From contig CANHZL010000015.1 of the NCBI GenBank assembly GCA_947465345.1, positions 1-23,639 on the forward strand: DNA of 23,639 nucleotides, in the 5' to 3' direction. The notes under the pieces are model-generated. The model saw only the letters and a list, made by a program, of their open reading frames with translations. It was not told the DNA's origin and searched no databases. This document shows, piece by piece, positions 7,039-15,190 of the stretch. Every line of letters starts with the position of its first letter. Position 1 is the stretch's first letter. This stretch comes from Opitutia bacterium (lineage in GTDB: Bacteria > Verrucomicrobiota > Verrucomicrobiae > Opitutales > UBA953). The position numbers and the translations under genes are program-made.

Positions 7039-10000
7039 TTACTTCGTCGGGACGAGATCAGCTTCAGTCAGCATGGGCTTACCGACTTCGCCGCGCTGCG
7101 CCTTGACCTGCGCCGGCGTCACGACCGGTGCGGAGTTACCGAAGCTGTTGCGGACGTAGGTCAGGACGGCAGCAATCTGCTCGTCAGTCTGCTGCGCCTG
7201 GGGCGGCATGGGCACGGGGAGCGTGTAGGCCTTACCGGACACGGTGAGCGGGCCGTTCAGGCCGCGCAGCTGGATCCGGATCAGGTTCTCGGCCGGGCCG
7301 TTCACCCAGTTGGACTTGGCCAGCGGCGGCGCGATGACGGTACCTTCGGCGTTCGGGCCGTGGCACGCCATACAGAGCATGAAGCCCTGCTTACCGGCGG
7401 CCATGACGGCTGGGTCGACGTTCGCGGCCAACGCGGCGGCCACGGGCTTGATGGTCGAGATATCCAGCGGCTTAGGATCAGCCATCTTGGCTTTCTTGGG
7501 CGCCTTCTCGAGCGTCGCGAGCCAGGCGACGATGTCGCGCACTTCGGGCAAAGTGAGGGCGTCCAGCGCCGGCATGCCGGAGACAGGCGTGGACATGGAC
7601 TTAATATCCTTACGGGCCACGCGCCAGCGATTCCCAGCGACATCGACATCGACGTTATCCTTCTCATCCTTGATGAGGGTACCGACCAGCGCGCCACCAT
7701 TGGCGAGATCGATGTTCACGGTACCGTAACCGGCGACGATGACGGCGTTGGAGTTGACGACAGATTCGAGAAGATAACGACGGTCGCCACGCTTGGCCAC
7801 GCCGGCGAGATTTGGGCCGGCTTCGCCACCGGCGGCGTGGGCATCATCCGAGGCTCGGTGACAGCGCAGACACTGGCCAGCGGGCAAGGCCGTGAACAGT
7901 GCGAAGCCGTTCTTAGCGTCACCGCCTTCAAGCGCCGGCATCCACTTGGCCAGCTTGTCGGAACCAGCCGCAAGCGACTTCTGGGCGGAGGCCAAGGCTT
8001 CCTTCACGGAAGGCTCGGAGCGCGACGCAGCGGCCTCCAGCAGTTCAATCGCCGCTGGCGAGACGCCCTTGGCCTTTTCAAGCGCCTTGAGGTTCTCAAC
8101 GAAGAGCGCGTCGACACCGGAAGCAGGCAACTTGGCGAGTGCCTTCCAAGCACCCTGACGACGGGCGGCGGAACCGGCCGACGCAGACTTGGAGAGTTCG
8201 ATGAGGCCCTGAGCGGGGTTCAGGTGGGCGAGAGCACCGATGGCAACCATGGCGACTTCGTCCTGCTTGTCCTTGGCATACTTGCCAGCGACGTCGGTCA
8301 AATCGGCCGGCTTGCGCTCGAGCCAGAGCTCAAGGGCCTTGGCGCGAGCCGAGCCGCTGAGCTTGGTGTTAGCGACGAGGCCGGAGAGCAGATCGTTCGA
8401 GAGCGAAGCGACTTCGAGTTTGTACTGTTCGACGAGTTCGAGGGAAGCACGGAGGATATCAGACTCACCCTTGAGCAACGTCGGCAAGGCGGCGCTCAGG
8501 CTCGCACGCAGTTCCTTGGTGTCACGCGGAGGAAGCGGCGCCCAATGACCAGTCGACTGGTCGACAGGATACGGGTTGGCCCAGAGAGCCAAGAGGCGCA
8601 GGGCTTCGGCACGGGCCTCGGCCGGGAGCTTCTCATTAGCGGCGATGGCCACCACGCGGGCGGCGTTCTGCTCTCCGCCGAGACGGAAGGCACTGTGCGT
8701 GAGGCGACGGAGCATGAAGACCGTCCACTCGCGTGAACCTAGGTCATCAATCAGCGCAGCCACGGCCGGACGGCCGGCCTCAAAAGCGAGGTCATGGACG
8801 GCACGGATGGCTTCATCGGCAACAATCGTAGACTTATCCTTCACGAAGCGGGCGGCGGAAGCGTCATTACGTCGACGTAGGGTGATGACGGCGGCGAGGC
8901 GGACGGAGACATTGTCATCCTTGGCCACAGCGTCGAAAGCGGCGGAGGTCTTACAAAGATGATCGATGGCGAAGGAGCCGGCATGACGGAGCACGGGGTC
9001 GGCGTCGGCGTTTTCCTTGAGCATTGCGAGAACCTCAGGGAGAGTCTTGTCCGCCCCAAGACGAGCGGCGGCGATGGTGGCGAAGGAACGCACGCGGAGC
9101 GACGGATCGAGGATCAGCTTGCCGAGCGGCAGGTCGTTACCTTTCAGCGGGGCTTCTTCGAGGGCACGCACGGCCTGGGCGCGGACTTCAGCATCGGCGT
9201 CAGCCAGTAACGGTACGAGACGCTGCGCGGCGGCGGTGCGGTCGGCGAGGGACGCGACAGGCGTGTGCTTGCCGCTGAAGGCTTCGCCGGGGGCGATGGC
9301 GGCGCCACGGCGAGCAAGGATACCGAGACCCCAGACGCCGTGGAGGCGTTCAAGACGGTTCGCGGACTTGGTGGCGGCCTCGAAGAGGCTAGCAGCGTCA
9401 GGGCGACGGGTCAGTTCAATCTGGGCGCGAAGACGGACACGCTGGTCGCCATGGGCGAGTAACTTGGCGAGCTCGTCGGAGGACTGCTTAGTAAAACCTC
9501 CTTTGATGAGTTCGGCGACGGTCGAAACGACTTCGGGCTTCATCATCTTGCTCGCCTCGAGGGTCACGAGACGGCCGGCATCATGAGATTCCCAACCGGT
9601 GATAAAGTCGGAAACGACGAGTCGACCCTTCCAGTCGTATTCGATGTCAGTCGCAGCTACACCCCAGAGGAGCTGGTGCGATTCGGTCATCTTCATGCCA
9701 GCGCCCGCAGGCTCCATCTTGAAGGACCAGATACCAGAGCCGCCCGCAGATCCACGGTAGTCGCAGATATGGAAGTGCTGGGCTTCGGACTCGAGGAAGC
9801 CAGCGCCAGGGTGATAGGTCAGGCCGGAAGGTCCCGAAGAAATGTAGGCGGCCGGCGGAATAATGAAGGCGGGTTGGACCGGATTCTGGAGTTCCCAGAC
9901 CTTCTCAGTCATCCAGCGAGACAGCGGCCGCTGCTCGAGACCGATTGAACGATGGAAAGTGTGCATCGCCTGGTGTTCCATTTCCCAGCCGGAGTCGGCG

Positions 10001-11370
10001 CCTTCGACGACATAGACGACGCGGGCGGCGTCGCCCTGGTCGGAGTTATTGTCGACGGAGAAGCCGTTGCCGAACTCGTCAAAGGCGATCTCCTTCGGGT
10101 TACGCAGGCCGAAGTGGACTACTTCAAAGTTCGTGCCGTCAGGCTCGAAACGGAAGACGGCACCGCGGTTACGGGAGTCATATTTCTTACCTTCCTTCGT
10201 GGTGAGATTAAAGCCGCGGTCACCGATGGTACCCCAGACGCGACCGTCCGGTCCGATGGCAAAGCCATTCATGTCATGGCCGGAGAGCGAGACGCGCACG
10301 CCAAAGCCTTCTTCGATGACTTTACGCTGAGCGGCGACGCCGTCGTTCTTGGCATCCTGCAACATCCAGAGCTTAGGGATACAGGCGAAATAGACGTTGT
10401 CGTCCCACGCCATCACTCCGGCGCCCGTGCCATCAAGGACGTCATTGAACTTATCGCCGAAAACTTTCTGGGTCGTGAAGGTTCCGTCGGCCTGCTCGCC
10501 GCCGACGTAACGGATAAGTTCGGATTTGGCGGTCATCCACTCGTGGGAGCGCTTGGCCTCCCACTTCTTATGCAGAGCGAGGCGATCAGCAGTCGTGGTC
10601 GAGGCGAGGTCGTCATGATACCAGTAGAGGTGATTACGGTCGTCTTCTACGCCATAACGGAAGCGATGGGTCTCGGCGACGTAGACGCTACCATCGTTGC
10701 CGAAGGAAAGCGCGGTGGGGGAGGTGATGCCAGTCACCTTATGGTCGGCGGTGACCTTGAAGGTCGCGCCCGGGACCAAGGCGGCGCTGCCTTCGCCGGC
10801 CACGCGCACAAGCTTGCCATCGGCTTTGGGCTTTGGTCGGCCGCCGGTCACGAATTTAGGCTTAGCCTCCGTCGAGAAGATGAAGTGATCAGCGGCGATG
10901 ATGCCCCAAGGACCGACGTCGTTGTCGATGATGCGGATGACGCCGCTCTTACCCTTGAACTCGGAGACGTCCCAGACGATCTCGCGCAGAGTAAGGTCAT
11001 TGGCACCGGTGGCTTCGCGGACGACCTTGCCCTCGATCAGGAGCTGGACGGCGGTCTTTCCCGGATGATTGCCACCCGCGACGAGGAAGCCAACGTAAGG
11101 ATGCGTCAGCTTGAGCGCAGGCGAGGTCAGCGTGCCGGTGGCGGCATCGCCGCGGTGGCCGGAGCAGACGAGGGCGTTGCCGCCGTAGTTGCGGAACTCG
11201 CCGTTGACGCCGTCGACCTTGCCGACAATCGGCGCTAGACCGAAGCCGGTACCAGTCGTCTGCCAGCTGTCGAAGCCGTCGCCTTCGAAGGCTTCGATGA
11301 CCTTGGTGTCCGCCTGTAGGCCGACCGCTCCCAGGTAAAGGGTGAAAGAAGCGAAGAGGAATGACTTCAT
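7039..11370 (-). CDS. Giant secreted dihaem protein: propeller, HEAT repeats, two cytochrome c domains
   Basis: 1443 residues, beginning with a Sec signal (MKSFLFASFTLYLGAVGLQA). Residues about 23-170 form a beta-sandwich resembling the accessory domain of GH32 levanases (FEGDGFDSWQTTGTGFG, LTSPALKL, WDVSEFKGK, DHFIF). About 190-620 is a glucose/sorbosone-dehydrogenase-like beta-propeller of the Pirellula/Verrucomicrobium type (SPTALSFGNDGSVYVAE, GLRNPKEIAFDEFGNGF). About 630-1130 is a run of HEAT-like alpha repeats. Then come two haem-c domains: CLRCH (near residue 1168, with the planctomycete-type context GGEAGPNLAGVAKR) and CMACH (near 1332), with candidate axial Met in VSGMPALD and VPMPPQ. 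It probably oxidises a sugar or polysaccharide-derived substrate in the periplasm and passes electrons to haem; the substrate is unknown. It lies 73 nt after the methyltransferase gene on the same strand. Confidence 0.88.
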   Translation of the reverse strand: MKSFLFASFTLYLGAVGLQADTKVIEAFEGDGFDSWQTTGTGFGLAPIVGKVDGVNGEFRNYGGNALVCSGHRGDAATGTLTSPALKLTHPYVGFLVAGGNHPGKTAVQLLIEGKVVREATGANDLTLREIVWDVSEFKGKSGVIRIIDNDVGPWGIIAADHFIFSTEAKPKFVTGGRPKPKADGKLVRVAGEGSAALVPGATFKVTADHKVTGITSPTALSFGNDGSVYVAETHRFRYGVEDDRNHLYWYHDDLASTTTADRLALHKKWEAKRSHEWMTAKSELIRYVGGEQADGTFTTQKVFGDKFNDVLDGTGAGVMAWDDNVYFACIPKLWMLQDAKNDGVAAQRKVIEEGFGVRVSLSGHDMNGFAIGPDGRVWGTIGDRGFNLTTKEGKKYDSRNRGAVFRFEPDGTNFEVVHFGLRNPKEIAFDEFGNGFSVDNNSDQGDAARVVYVVEGADSGWEMEHQAMHTFHRSIGLEQRPLSRWMTEKVWELQNPVQPAFIIPPAAYISSGPSGLTYHPGAGFLESEAQHFHICDYRGSAGGSGIWSFKMEPAGAGMKMTESHQLLWGVAATDIEYDWKGRLVVSDFITGWESHDAGRLVTLEASKMMKPEVVSTVAELIKGGFTKQSSDELAKLLAHGDQRVRLRAQIELTRRPDAASLFEAATKSANRLERLHGVWGLGILARRGAAIAPGEAFSGKHTPVASLADRTAAAQRLVPLLADADAEVRAQAVRALEEAPLKGNDLPLGKLILDPSLRVRSFATIAAARLGADKTLPEVLAMLKENADADPVLRHAGSFAIDHLCKTSAAFDAVAKDDNVSVRLAAVITLRRRNDASAARFVKDKSTIVADEAIRAVHDLAFEAGRPAVAALIDDLGSREWTVFMLRRLTHSAFRLGGEQNAARVVAIAANEKLPAEARAEALRLLALWANPYPVDQSTGHWAPLPPRDTKELRASLSAALPTLLKGESDILRASLELVEQYKLEVASLSNDLLSGLVANTKLSGSARAKALELWLERKPADLTDVAGKYAKDKQDEVAMVAIGALAHLNPAQGLIELSKSASAGSAARRQGAWKALAKLPASGVDALFVENLKALEKAKGVSPAAIELLEAAASRSEPSVKEALASAQKSLAAGSDKLAKWMPALEGGDAKNGFALFTALPAGQCLRCHRASDDAHAAGGEAGPNLAGVAKRGDRRYLLESVVNSNAVIVAGYGTVNIDLANGGALVGTLIKDEKDNVDVDVAGNRWRVARKDIKSMSTPVSGMPALDALTLPEVRDIVAWLATLEKAPKKAKMADPKPLDISTIKPVAAALAANVDPAVMAAGKQGFMLCMACHGPNAEGTVIAPPLAKSNWVNGPAENLIRIQLRGLNGPLTVSGKAYTLPVPMPPQAQQTDEQIAAVLTYVRNSFGNSAPVVTPAQVKAQRGEVGKPMLTEADLVPTK

Positions 11371-11443
11371 GGCGAAAATAGGGGTACAGCCCAGAAAAGG
11401 GGTTGTTCCCTTCAGGTCGAGCGTGGCTTCCAGAAACTTCCGT

Positions 11444-12421
11444 TTAACCCCGGATACCGTGCAGGACCTGGAACTTCGCCCCGAAATGTGCGGGGTGCGT
11501 GAGGGCCCTCAATCGACCCGTCGCCTCTTGGTCGCCTGTCCGCGCAATCCGCTCCATCTCCCCGCCAGCATATTTAACGAAAAAGGCCTCCTGACGGTCC
11601 AAGCGGACGTTCCTGAACCCAGCCGCGACCAAGACCGGCTCGATTCGATCCCAAAGCACGTGGCACGTGAGGTCCTGCGAACCGAGACCCTCGAGGATCG
11701 CACCAGAAAGTTCGTGGCTACGATACGCACGCGCGGTGCCCGCAGGCGAAGATTCAAGGCACTGTGCGACGGTCTTACCATAATCTAACAAGATGACGGC
11801 CCCCGACCAGCTCCCAGACAATAATTTCGCGAGCAATTTCTCGGCCGCCAAGGGTGCATCGATGATCCAGCCTTCCTCTGAGAGCGGAAGGGAGCGCGCA
11901 AATTCGGCGGCAAGAGAGGTGGAGTAATCACCTAGTGGCTCGACCGTAAGCCCGACGCCATCGACTCGTACGCCAAGCTCGCGCCAGACTCCGCCTTGGA
12001 AGAGGAATCGGTGGAAGGGCTGCGCGTCGAGGACCTCGTTCGCGACGAGTATACTGCGGGCGGGGAATTCCGGTGTGGACCCGAAGCGGAAGGTACGCAG
12101 TTCGGCGAACTGCGACGCGACGTCCGCATAGTGCGTTTGGCCGGGCTCAGCGCCGACTTCGACGAGGGCATACAAGTTTAAGTCCCCGGCTAGCGACTTC
12201 GCCGCACCAGCAATGAGCTGGCCAAACATCGGGCCGAGGGCCGCGGCGGTGGTGAAGTCGGTCCCGGCGGCCTTGCCGACGCGTACACGGTCGGAAGAAT
12301 AATAGCCCAGCCCAGGGGCATAGAGGGCCACCTCCACGAGACGAGCAAACGAGACCAAGCCGTCGCGCGCCTCGCGACGGAGCAAGGCGATGATGGCGTC
12401 ATGACGGGCCGCGGGCTCCAC
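11444..12421 (-). CDS. MidA/NDUFAF7-like SAM-dependent methyltransferase
   Basis: A 325-residue protein of the DUF185 family, whose mitochondrial member NDUFAF7 dimethylates an arginine of complex I. Visible landmarks are ALYAPGLGYYSS (33-43), DFTTAAALGPMFGQLIA (55-71), the SAM-binding loop EVGAEPG (88-94), ANEVLDAQPFHRF (127-139), LLDYG (211-215) and RAYRSHE (231-237). It is somewhat shorter than many family members (around 350-400). The glycine-rich loop has Glu-Pro where family members often have Gly-x-Gly, so activity should not be assumed. The start at 12421 is divergent from tsaD, with an 83-nt shared upstream region. The cytochrome gene follows downstream; a functional link is not evident. 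The bacterial substrate is unknown. Confidence 0.82.
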   Translation of the reverse strand: MEPAARHDAIIALLRREARDGLVSFARLVEVALYAPGLGYYSSDRVRVGKAAGTDFTTAAALGPMFGQLIAGAAKSLAGDLNLYALVEVGAEPGQTHYADVASQFAELRTFRFGSTPEFPARSILVANEVLDAQPFHRFLFQGGVWRELGVRVDGVGLTVEPLGDYSTSLAAEFARSLPLSEEGWIIDAPLAAEKLLAKLLSGSWSGAVILLDYGKTVAQCLESSPAGTARAYRSHELSGAILEGLGSQDLTCHVLWDRIEPVLVAAGFRNVRLDRQEAFFVKYAGGEMERIARTGDQEATGRLRALTHPAHFGAKFQVLHGIRG

Positions 12422-12504
12422 AGGAGAAGCGTTATGCGGTCTTTTCCGCTCCGCCAGACGAATCGGGATTGAGCCGTCCTCCGAATTGACCTGACTGCAG
12501 GCAG

Positions 12505-13527
12505 ATGATCCTCGCGATCGAAAGTTCCTGCGATGAATCGGCTCTGGCGCTCTTCGACCCGGCCCGAGGGCTCGTGCGCGAGCTGATCAGTTCACAGTCG
12601 GCAGAACATGAGAAATACGGCGGAGTGGTCCCCGAACTGGCCAGCCGTATGCACCTTTCCGCCCTTCCCCTCCTGCTCGCGGACTTCCAGACTGAACTGT
12701 CCTTAGCTCAGACAATCGCCGTCACCCGCGGCCCGGGACTTCTGCCCTGCCTGTCGATGGGCGTGACGTTGGCACGATCCCTCTCAGTCGCCCGCGGCCT
12801 ACCCATCGTGGGCGTGAATCACCTTCGGGCCCACGTGCATTCGCCCTTCATCGCCGTACACGCGGCGAACCCGGCCAACTTCGTCGCCGCCCGCGCCGCC
12901 CTCCTCCCCCACCTCGCCATCGTGGTGTCGGGCGGCAACACGCTGCTGGTGAAAATGGATGAGCAACTTCGCCTTACGGTCATCGCCCGCACGGTCGACG
13001 ACGCGGCGGGTGAAGCCTTTGATAAAGGCGCGAAGCTCCTCGGACTGCCCTACCCTGGCGGCGCGCTCATCGAGAAGCAGGCCCTCCAAGGTGATCCTAA
13101 GAAATACCCTTTTCCGCGTGGCATCCCGGAGAAAGCCGACCTGCGGCTGAGTTTCTCCGGCCTCAAGACCGCCCTGCGTTATCAGCTCGAAAAGATGTCG
13201 GACGCGCTGCTCACCGCGGAAATGCCTGACCTCTGCGCGGGCTATCAACAGGCGATCATCGAACAACTCGCGGCGAAAACCGGTGCGGCACTCGACCTTG
13301 CTGCCTACAAGTCCGTCGGGCTTTCCGGCGGTGTGGCCAACAATCGCACGCTCCGCACGAGACTCGCGCAGGTCGCCCAGCAACGCCACCTTCCCTTGCT
13401 GGTAGCTGAACCGAAGCATTGCGGTGACAACGCCGGCATGATCGCTTTCACGGCGTGGGCGGATATCGGCCTGCCTGTCGGCCCTGCGGCCGTGCCGGCG
13501 GCAAGCCTGACGGTCGACCTGGTCTAA
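12505..13527 (+). CDS. tsaD: tRNA N6-adenosine threonylcarbamoyltransferase TsaD
   Basis: A 340-residue enzyme, essential in most bacteria, that transfers the threonylcarbamoyl group to A37 of ANN-decoding tRNAs, working with TsaB and TsaE. N-terminal ILAIESSCDESA, EKYGGVVPELASR and TRGPGL are diagnostic. Metal ligands are H106 and H110 in VNHLRAH (the usual motif is HMEGH-like), with D308 in HCGDNAGMIA. VSGGNT, AGEAFDKGAKLLGLPYPGG and LSGGVANNRTLR complete the ASKHA fold. Length is normal. The start at 12505 is unambiguous. The 83-nt upstream region is shared with the divergent methyltransferase and shows no convincing promoter hexamers. The stop overlaps by 4 nt the 3' end of the convergent hydrolase gene. 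Confidence 0.96.
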   Translation: MILAIESSCDESALALFDPARGLVRELISSQSAEHEKYGGVVPELASRMHLSALPLLLADFQTELSLAQTIAVTRGPGLLPCLSMGVTLARSLSVARGLPIVGVNHLRAHVHSPFIAVHAANPANFVAARAALLPHLAIVVSGGNTLLVKMDEQLRLTVIARTVDDAAGEAFDKGAKLLGLPYPGGALIEKQALQGDPKKYPFPRGIPEKADLRLSFSGLKTALRYQLEKMSDALLTAEMPDLCAGYQQAIIEQLAAKTGAALDLAAYKSVGLSGGVANNRTLRTRLAQVAQQRHLPLLVAEPKHCGDNAGMIAFTAWADIGLPVGPAAVPAASLTVDLV

Positions 13528-14081
13528 GCGGCCTGCTTGACGAGTTCGGTGAACGCGCGGAACTGTGGGTGAGTCGCATCGCCGACCATCGCATAGAAGA
13601 CCGTCTCGGTCGGCAGGATATGGGCACCCGCCGCCCGGAGCGCCTCGAGGCAGGTCTGACCGTCGGCAGAACGGCGTCCCGCCACAGCATCCGAAAGAAT
13701 CGTAACCCCCATGCCTTCACGCAGGGCGTCCATGGCGGTCTGGGTGACGCAGACCGGGATTTCCAAGCCGCAGATGAGCAGCTGGCTGACCTGCATCTTA
13801 CCAAAGGCCTCGACCAACCCGGGGGCGCCGAAGGCGGAGAAGGCGGTCTTACCGAAGACGGCACGGCCTTCGCCAGCGGCCAGCAGGAGATCGGGATGGG
13901 TCGGGCCCAGCTTAGCGGGCACCTGTTCGGTGAAGAGCACGGGCACGCCTAGGAGTTTGGCGGCCGAGGTGGCCAGGAGGCAGCGGCGGAGGCAACCCTC
14001 TCCGTCCTGCATGGCCTTCAGGAAGGTCGGCTGAACGTCGATCACGAGCAAGGCGACGCCGGCGGCGGGGGCTTCAGACAT
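13524..14081 (-). CDS. Isochorismatase-family cysteine hydrolase
   Basis: A 185-residue alpha/beta hydrolase of the isochorismatase/nicotinamidase superfamily. The catalytic triad is visible: D15 in LLVIDVQPTF, K78 in FGKTAFSAF, and C111 in CGLEIPVCVTQTAMDA. I chose the ATG at 14081 because the fold begins just after it; an upstream in-frame extension to 14225 is low-complexity and runs into the intergenic region. The substrate is not predictable. The compact length and EIPVCV motif resemble YcaC/hydrolase-type members rather than true isochorismatases. The gene converges on tsaD with a 4-nt overlap of stop codons. Confidence 0.87.
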   Translation of the reverse strand: MSEAPAAGVALLVIDVQPTFLKAMQDGEGCLRRCLLATSAAKLLGVPVLFTEQVPAKLGPTHPDLLLAAGEGRAVFGKTAFSAFGAPGLVEAFGKMQVSQLLICGLEIPVCVTQTAMDALREGMGVTILSDAVAGRRSADGQTCLEALRAAGAHILPTETVFYAMVGDATHPQFRAFTELVKQAA

Positions 14082-14175
14082 GGCCGCCAGACTGCCCCCG
14101 ACAGCCAATAAGTCACCCGCAAACCGTCCTGAATGGGGTTGCCCGCCCCGCCCCGTCCGACTTCTCTTAACGGTC

Positions 14176-14667
14176 ATGGACTGGCAGGTTAAACCCATCG
14201 CGCGCATCTGCGCCGCTTCCGGCAAGGAACTCCACGTCGGCGACCTCGTGACGTGCGTCGTCTACAAGCCCGTCGGCGGCAACATCGAGCGCTGCGACGT
14301 ACTCCGCGACCAAGCGGCCTCCTTCACTCCAGACGGCATCCTACTCGGGCGCTGGACCCGCGAGGTCAAGGAACGTGGCGAAGAAGAACAGGCCCACCGC
14401 GCCCAGCTCCTCGCTTCCCGCGAAGAATTCTTTCTCTCGCTCTACGAAGAGGAAACCGATCCGTCCGGCGACAAGGGCGTGCTCAAGCACATCCTCGCCA
14501 TGCTCCTGGAGCGCAAGCGCATCATCAAGCAGGTCGGCGTGGCCGACAAAGGGCTCATGACCTACGTTCATGCCGCGAGCAAGCAAACCTACCTCGTCCC
14601 GGTGCTGGACCTCCAGCCCGCCCACATCCTGCAAGTCGGAGCCTCGCTCGACCTGCTCGTCGGCTGA
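14176..14667 (+). CDS. Conserved hypothetical protein with N-terminal CAASG motif
   Basis: A 163-residue soluble protein. The start at 14176 gives MDWQVKPIARICAASGKEL; an in-frame start at 14080 would add a Pro/Arg-rich tail typical of read-through, so I rejected it. The N-terminal part (CAASGKEL-GD, then an Arg-Cys-Asp segment and LLGRWTREVKERG) resembles a small family found in Planctomycetes and Verrucomicrobia. That family starts with a Cys-x-x-Ser/Thr-Gly-like knuckle and has a WxR-like segment; this match is from memory. The middle is charged and helical (EERGEEEQAHRAQLLASREEF broken by FFLSLYEEE), and the C-terminus is beta-rich (TYLVPVLDLQPAHILQVG). Its function is unknown. It heads a close-packed run with a lipoprotein (7-nt gap) and an M23 peptidase. 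Confidence 0.75.
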   Translation: MDWQVKPIARICAASGKELHVGDLVTCVVYKPVGGNIERCDVLRDQAASFTPDGILLGRWTREVKERGEEEQAHRAQLLASREEFFLSLYEEETDPSGDKGVLKHILAMLLERKRIIKQVGVADKGLMTYVHAASKQTYLVPVLDLQPAHILQVGASLDLLVG

Positions 14668-14674
14668 CCTTACC

Positions 14675-15190
14675 ATGACCCCGTTCCGCCTTGCCGTCGC
14701 CCTCAGCGCCCTGCTCCTCGCCGGCTGCAAGAATACCGATATGCCCGAGGAGATTGCCTCGATCTTCATCGAAGCCTCACCTTCGGTCGGCGGTGCACTG
14801 AAACAGGAAGTTCGCCTGCCCGTGAGCGGTGTCGTGATCACGGTGATGACGACTCCGCTCGTCCCGGCCGAAGGCATCCTCGGCACCCAGCCGATCACCA
14901 GCGGTGACCCTGACCTCCGGCAGGAATTCCTGCTCGTCCAACTCGACCGGCAGCCCGCCATCGACGTGATGAATTACACCAAGGATGCCATCAATCGCCA
15001 CTTCGTCTTGGTGATCAACTCCGACGCCGTTGGCATCATGCCGATCGACCGGCAAATCGTGGATGGCAACCTGATGTTCCATGTCGAAAAGAAGGGGCTT
15101 TCAAATACAGAGGCGGTAATCGATATCAGCAGACGCCTGAACATCTCGGCGTTGAAGGTCCGCAAGATCAAGGAAGCCGAACGCAAGTGA
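14675..15190 (+). CDS. Putative lipoprotein, operon partner of an M23 peptidase
   Basis: 171 residues with a lipoprotein signal: basic start, hydrophobic ALSALLLAGC, lipidated C18 in the lipobox L-A-G-C. The start at 14675 is fixed by this signal and lies 7 nt after the previous stop. The mature part is alpha/beta. Residues about 130-171 (HFVLVINSDAVGIMPIDRQIV, then an SNTEAVIDISRRLN helix) faintly recall the repeated periplasmic head fold of SecD, where a strand-hairpin is followed by a helix starting with E-A; this is weak inference only. The stop overlaps the GTG start of the M23 gene (GTGA), implying translational coupling and a shared envelope role. Confidence 0.78.
   Translation: MTPFRLAVALSALLLAGCKNTDMPEEIASIFIEASPSVGGALKQEVRLPVSGVVITVMTTPLVPAEGILGTQPITSGDPDLRQEFLLVQLDRQPAIDVMNYTKDAINRHFVLVINSDAVGIMPIDRQIVDGNLMFHVEKKGLSNTEAVIDISRRLNISALKVRKIKEAERK

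Noticed and set aside
8100..9480. Frequent short repeated words within the cytochrome gene (possible DNA repeats)
   Set aside because: They encode the Ala/Leu-rich HEAT-like helices, so the recurrence is protein-level repetition with biased codons and not a DNA repeat array.
9952..11238. A 428-codon open frame on the plus strand
   Set aside because: It lies antisense within the cytochrome gene, encodes low-complexity Val/Gly/Asp-rich sequence with no recognisable domain, and results from high-GC codon bias of the real gene. The same applies to 7360-8736.
14082..14225. An N-terminal extension of the isochorismatase-family protein
   Set aside because: The extra 48 residues are Arg/Gly/Ser-rich, match no family member and would cover the divergent promoter region and part of the neighbouring gene.
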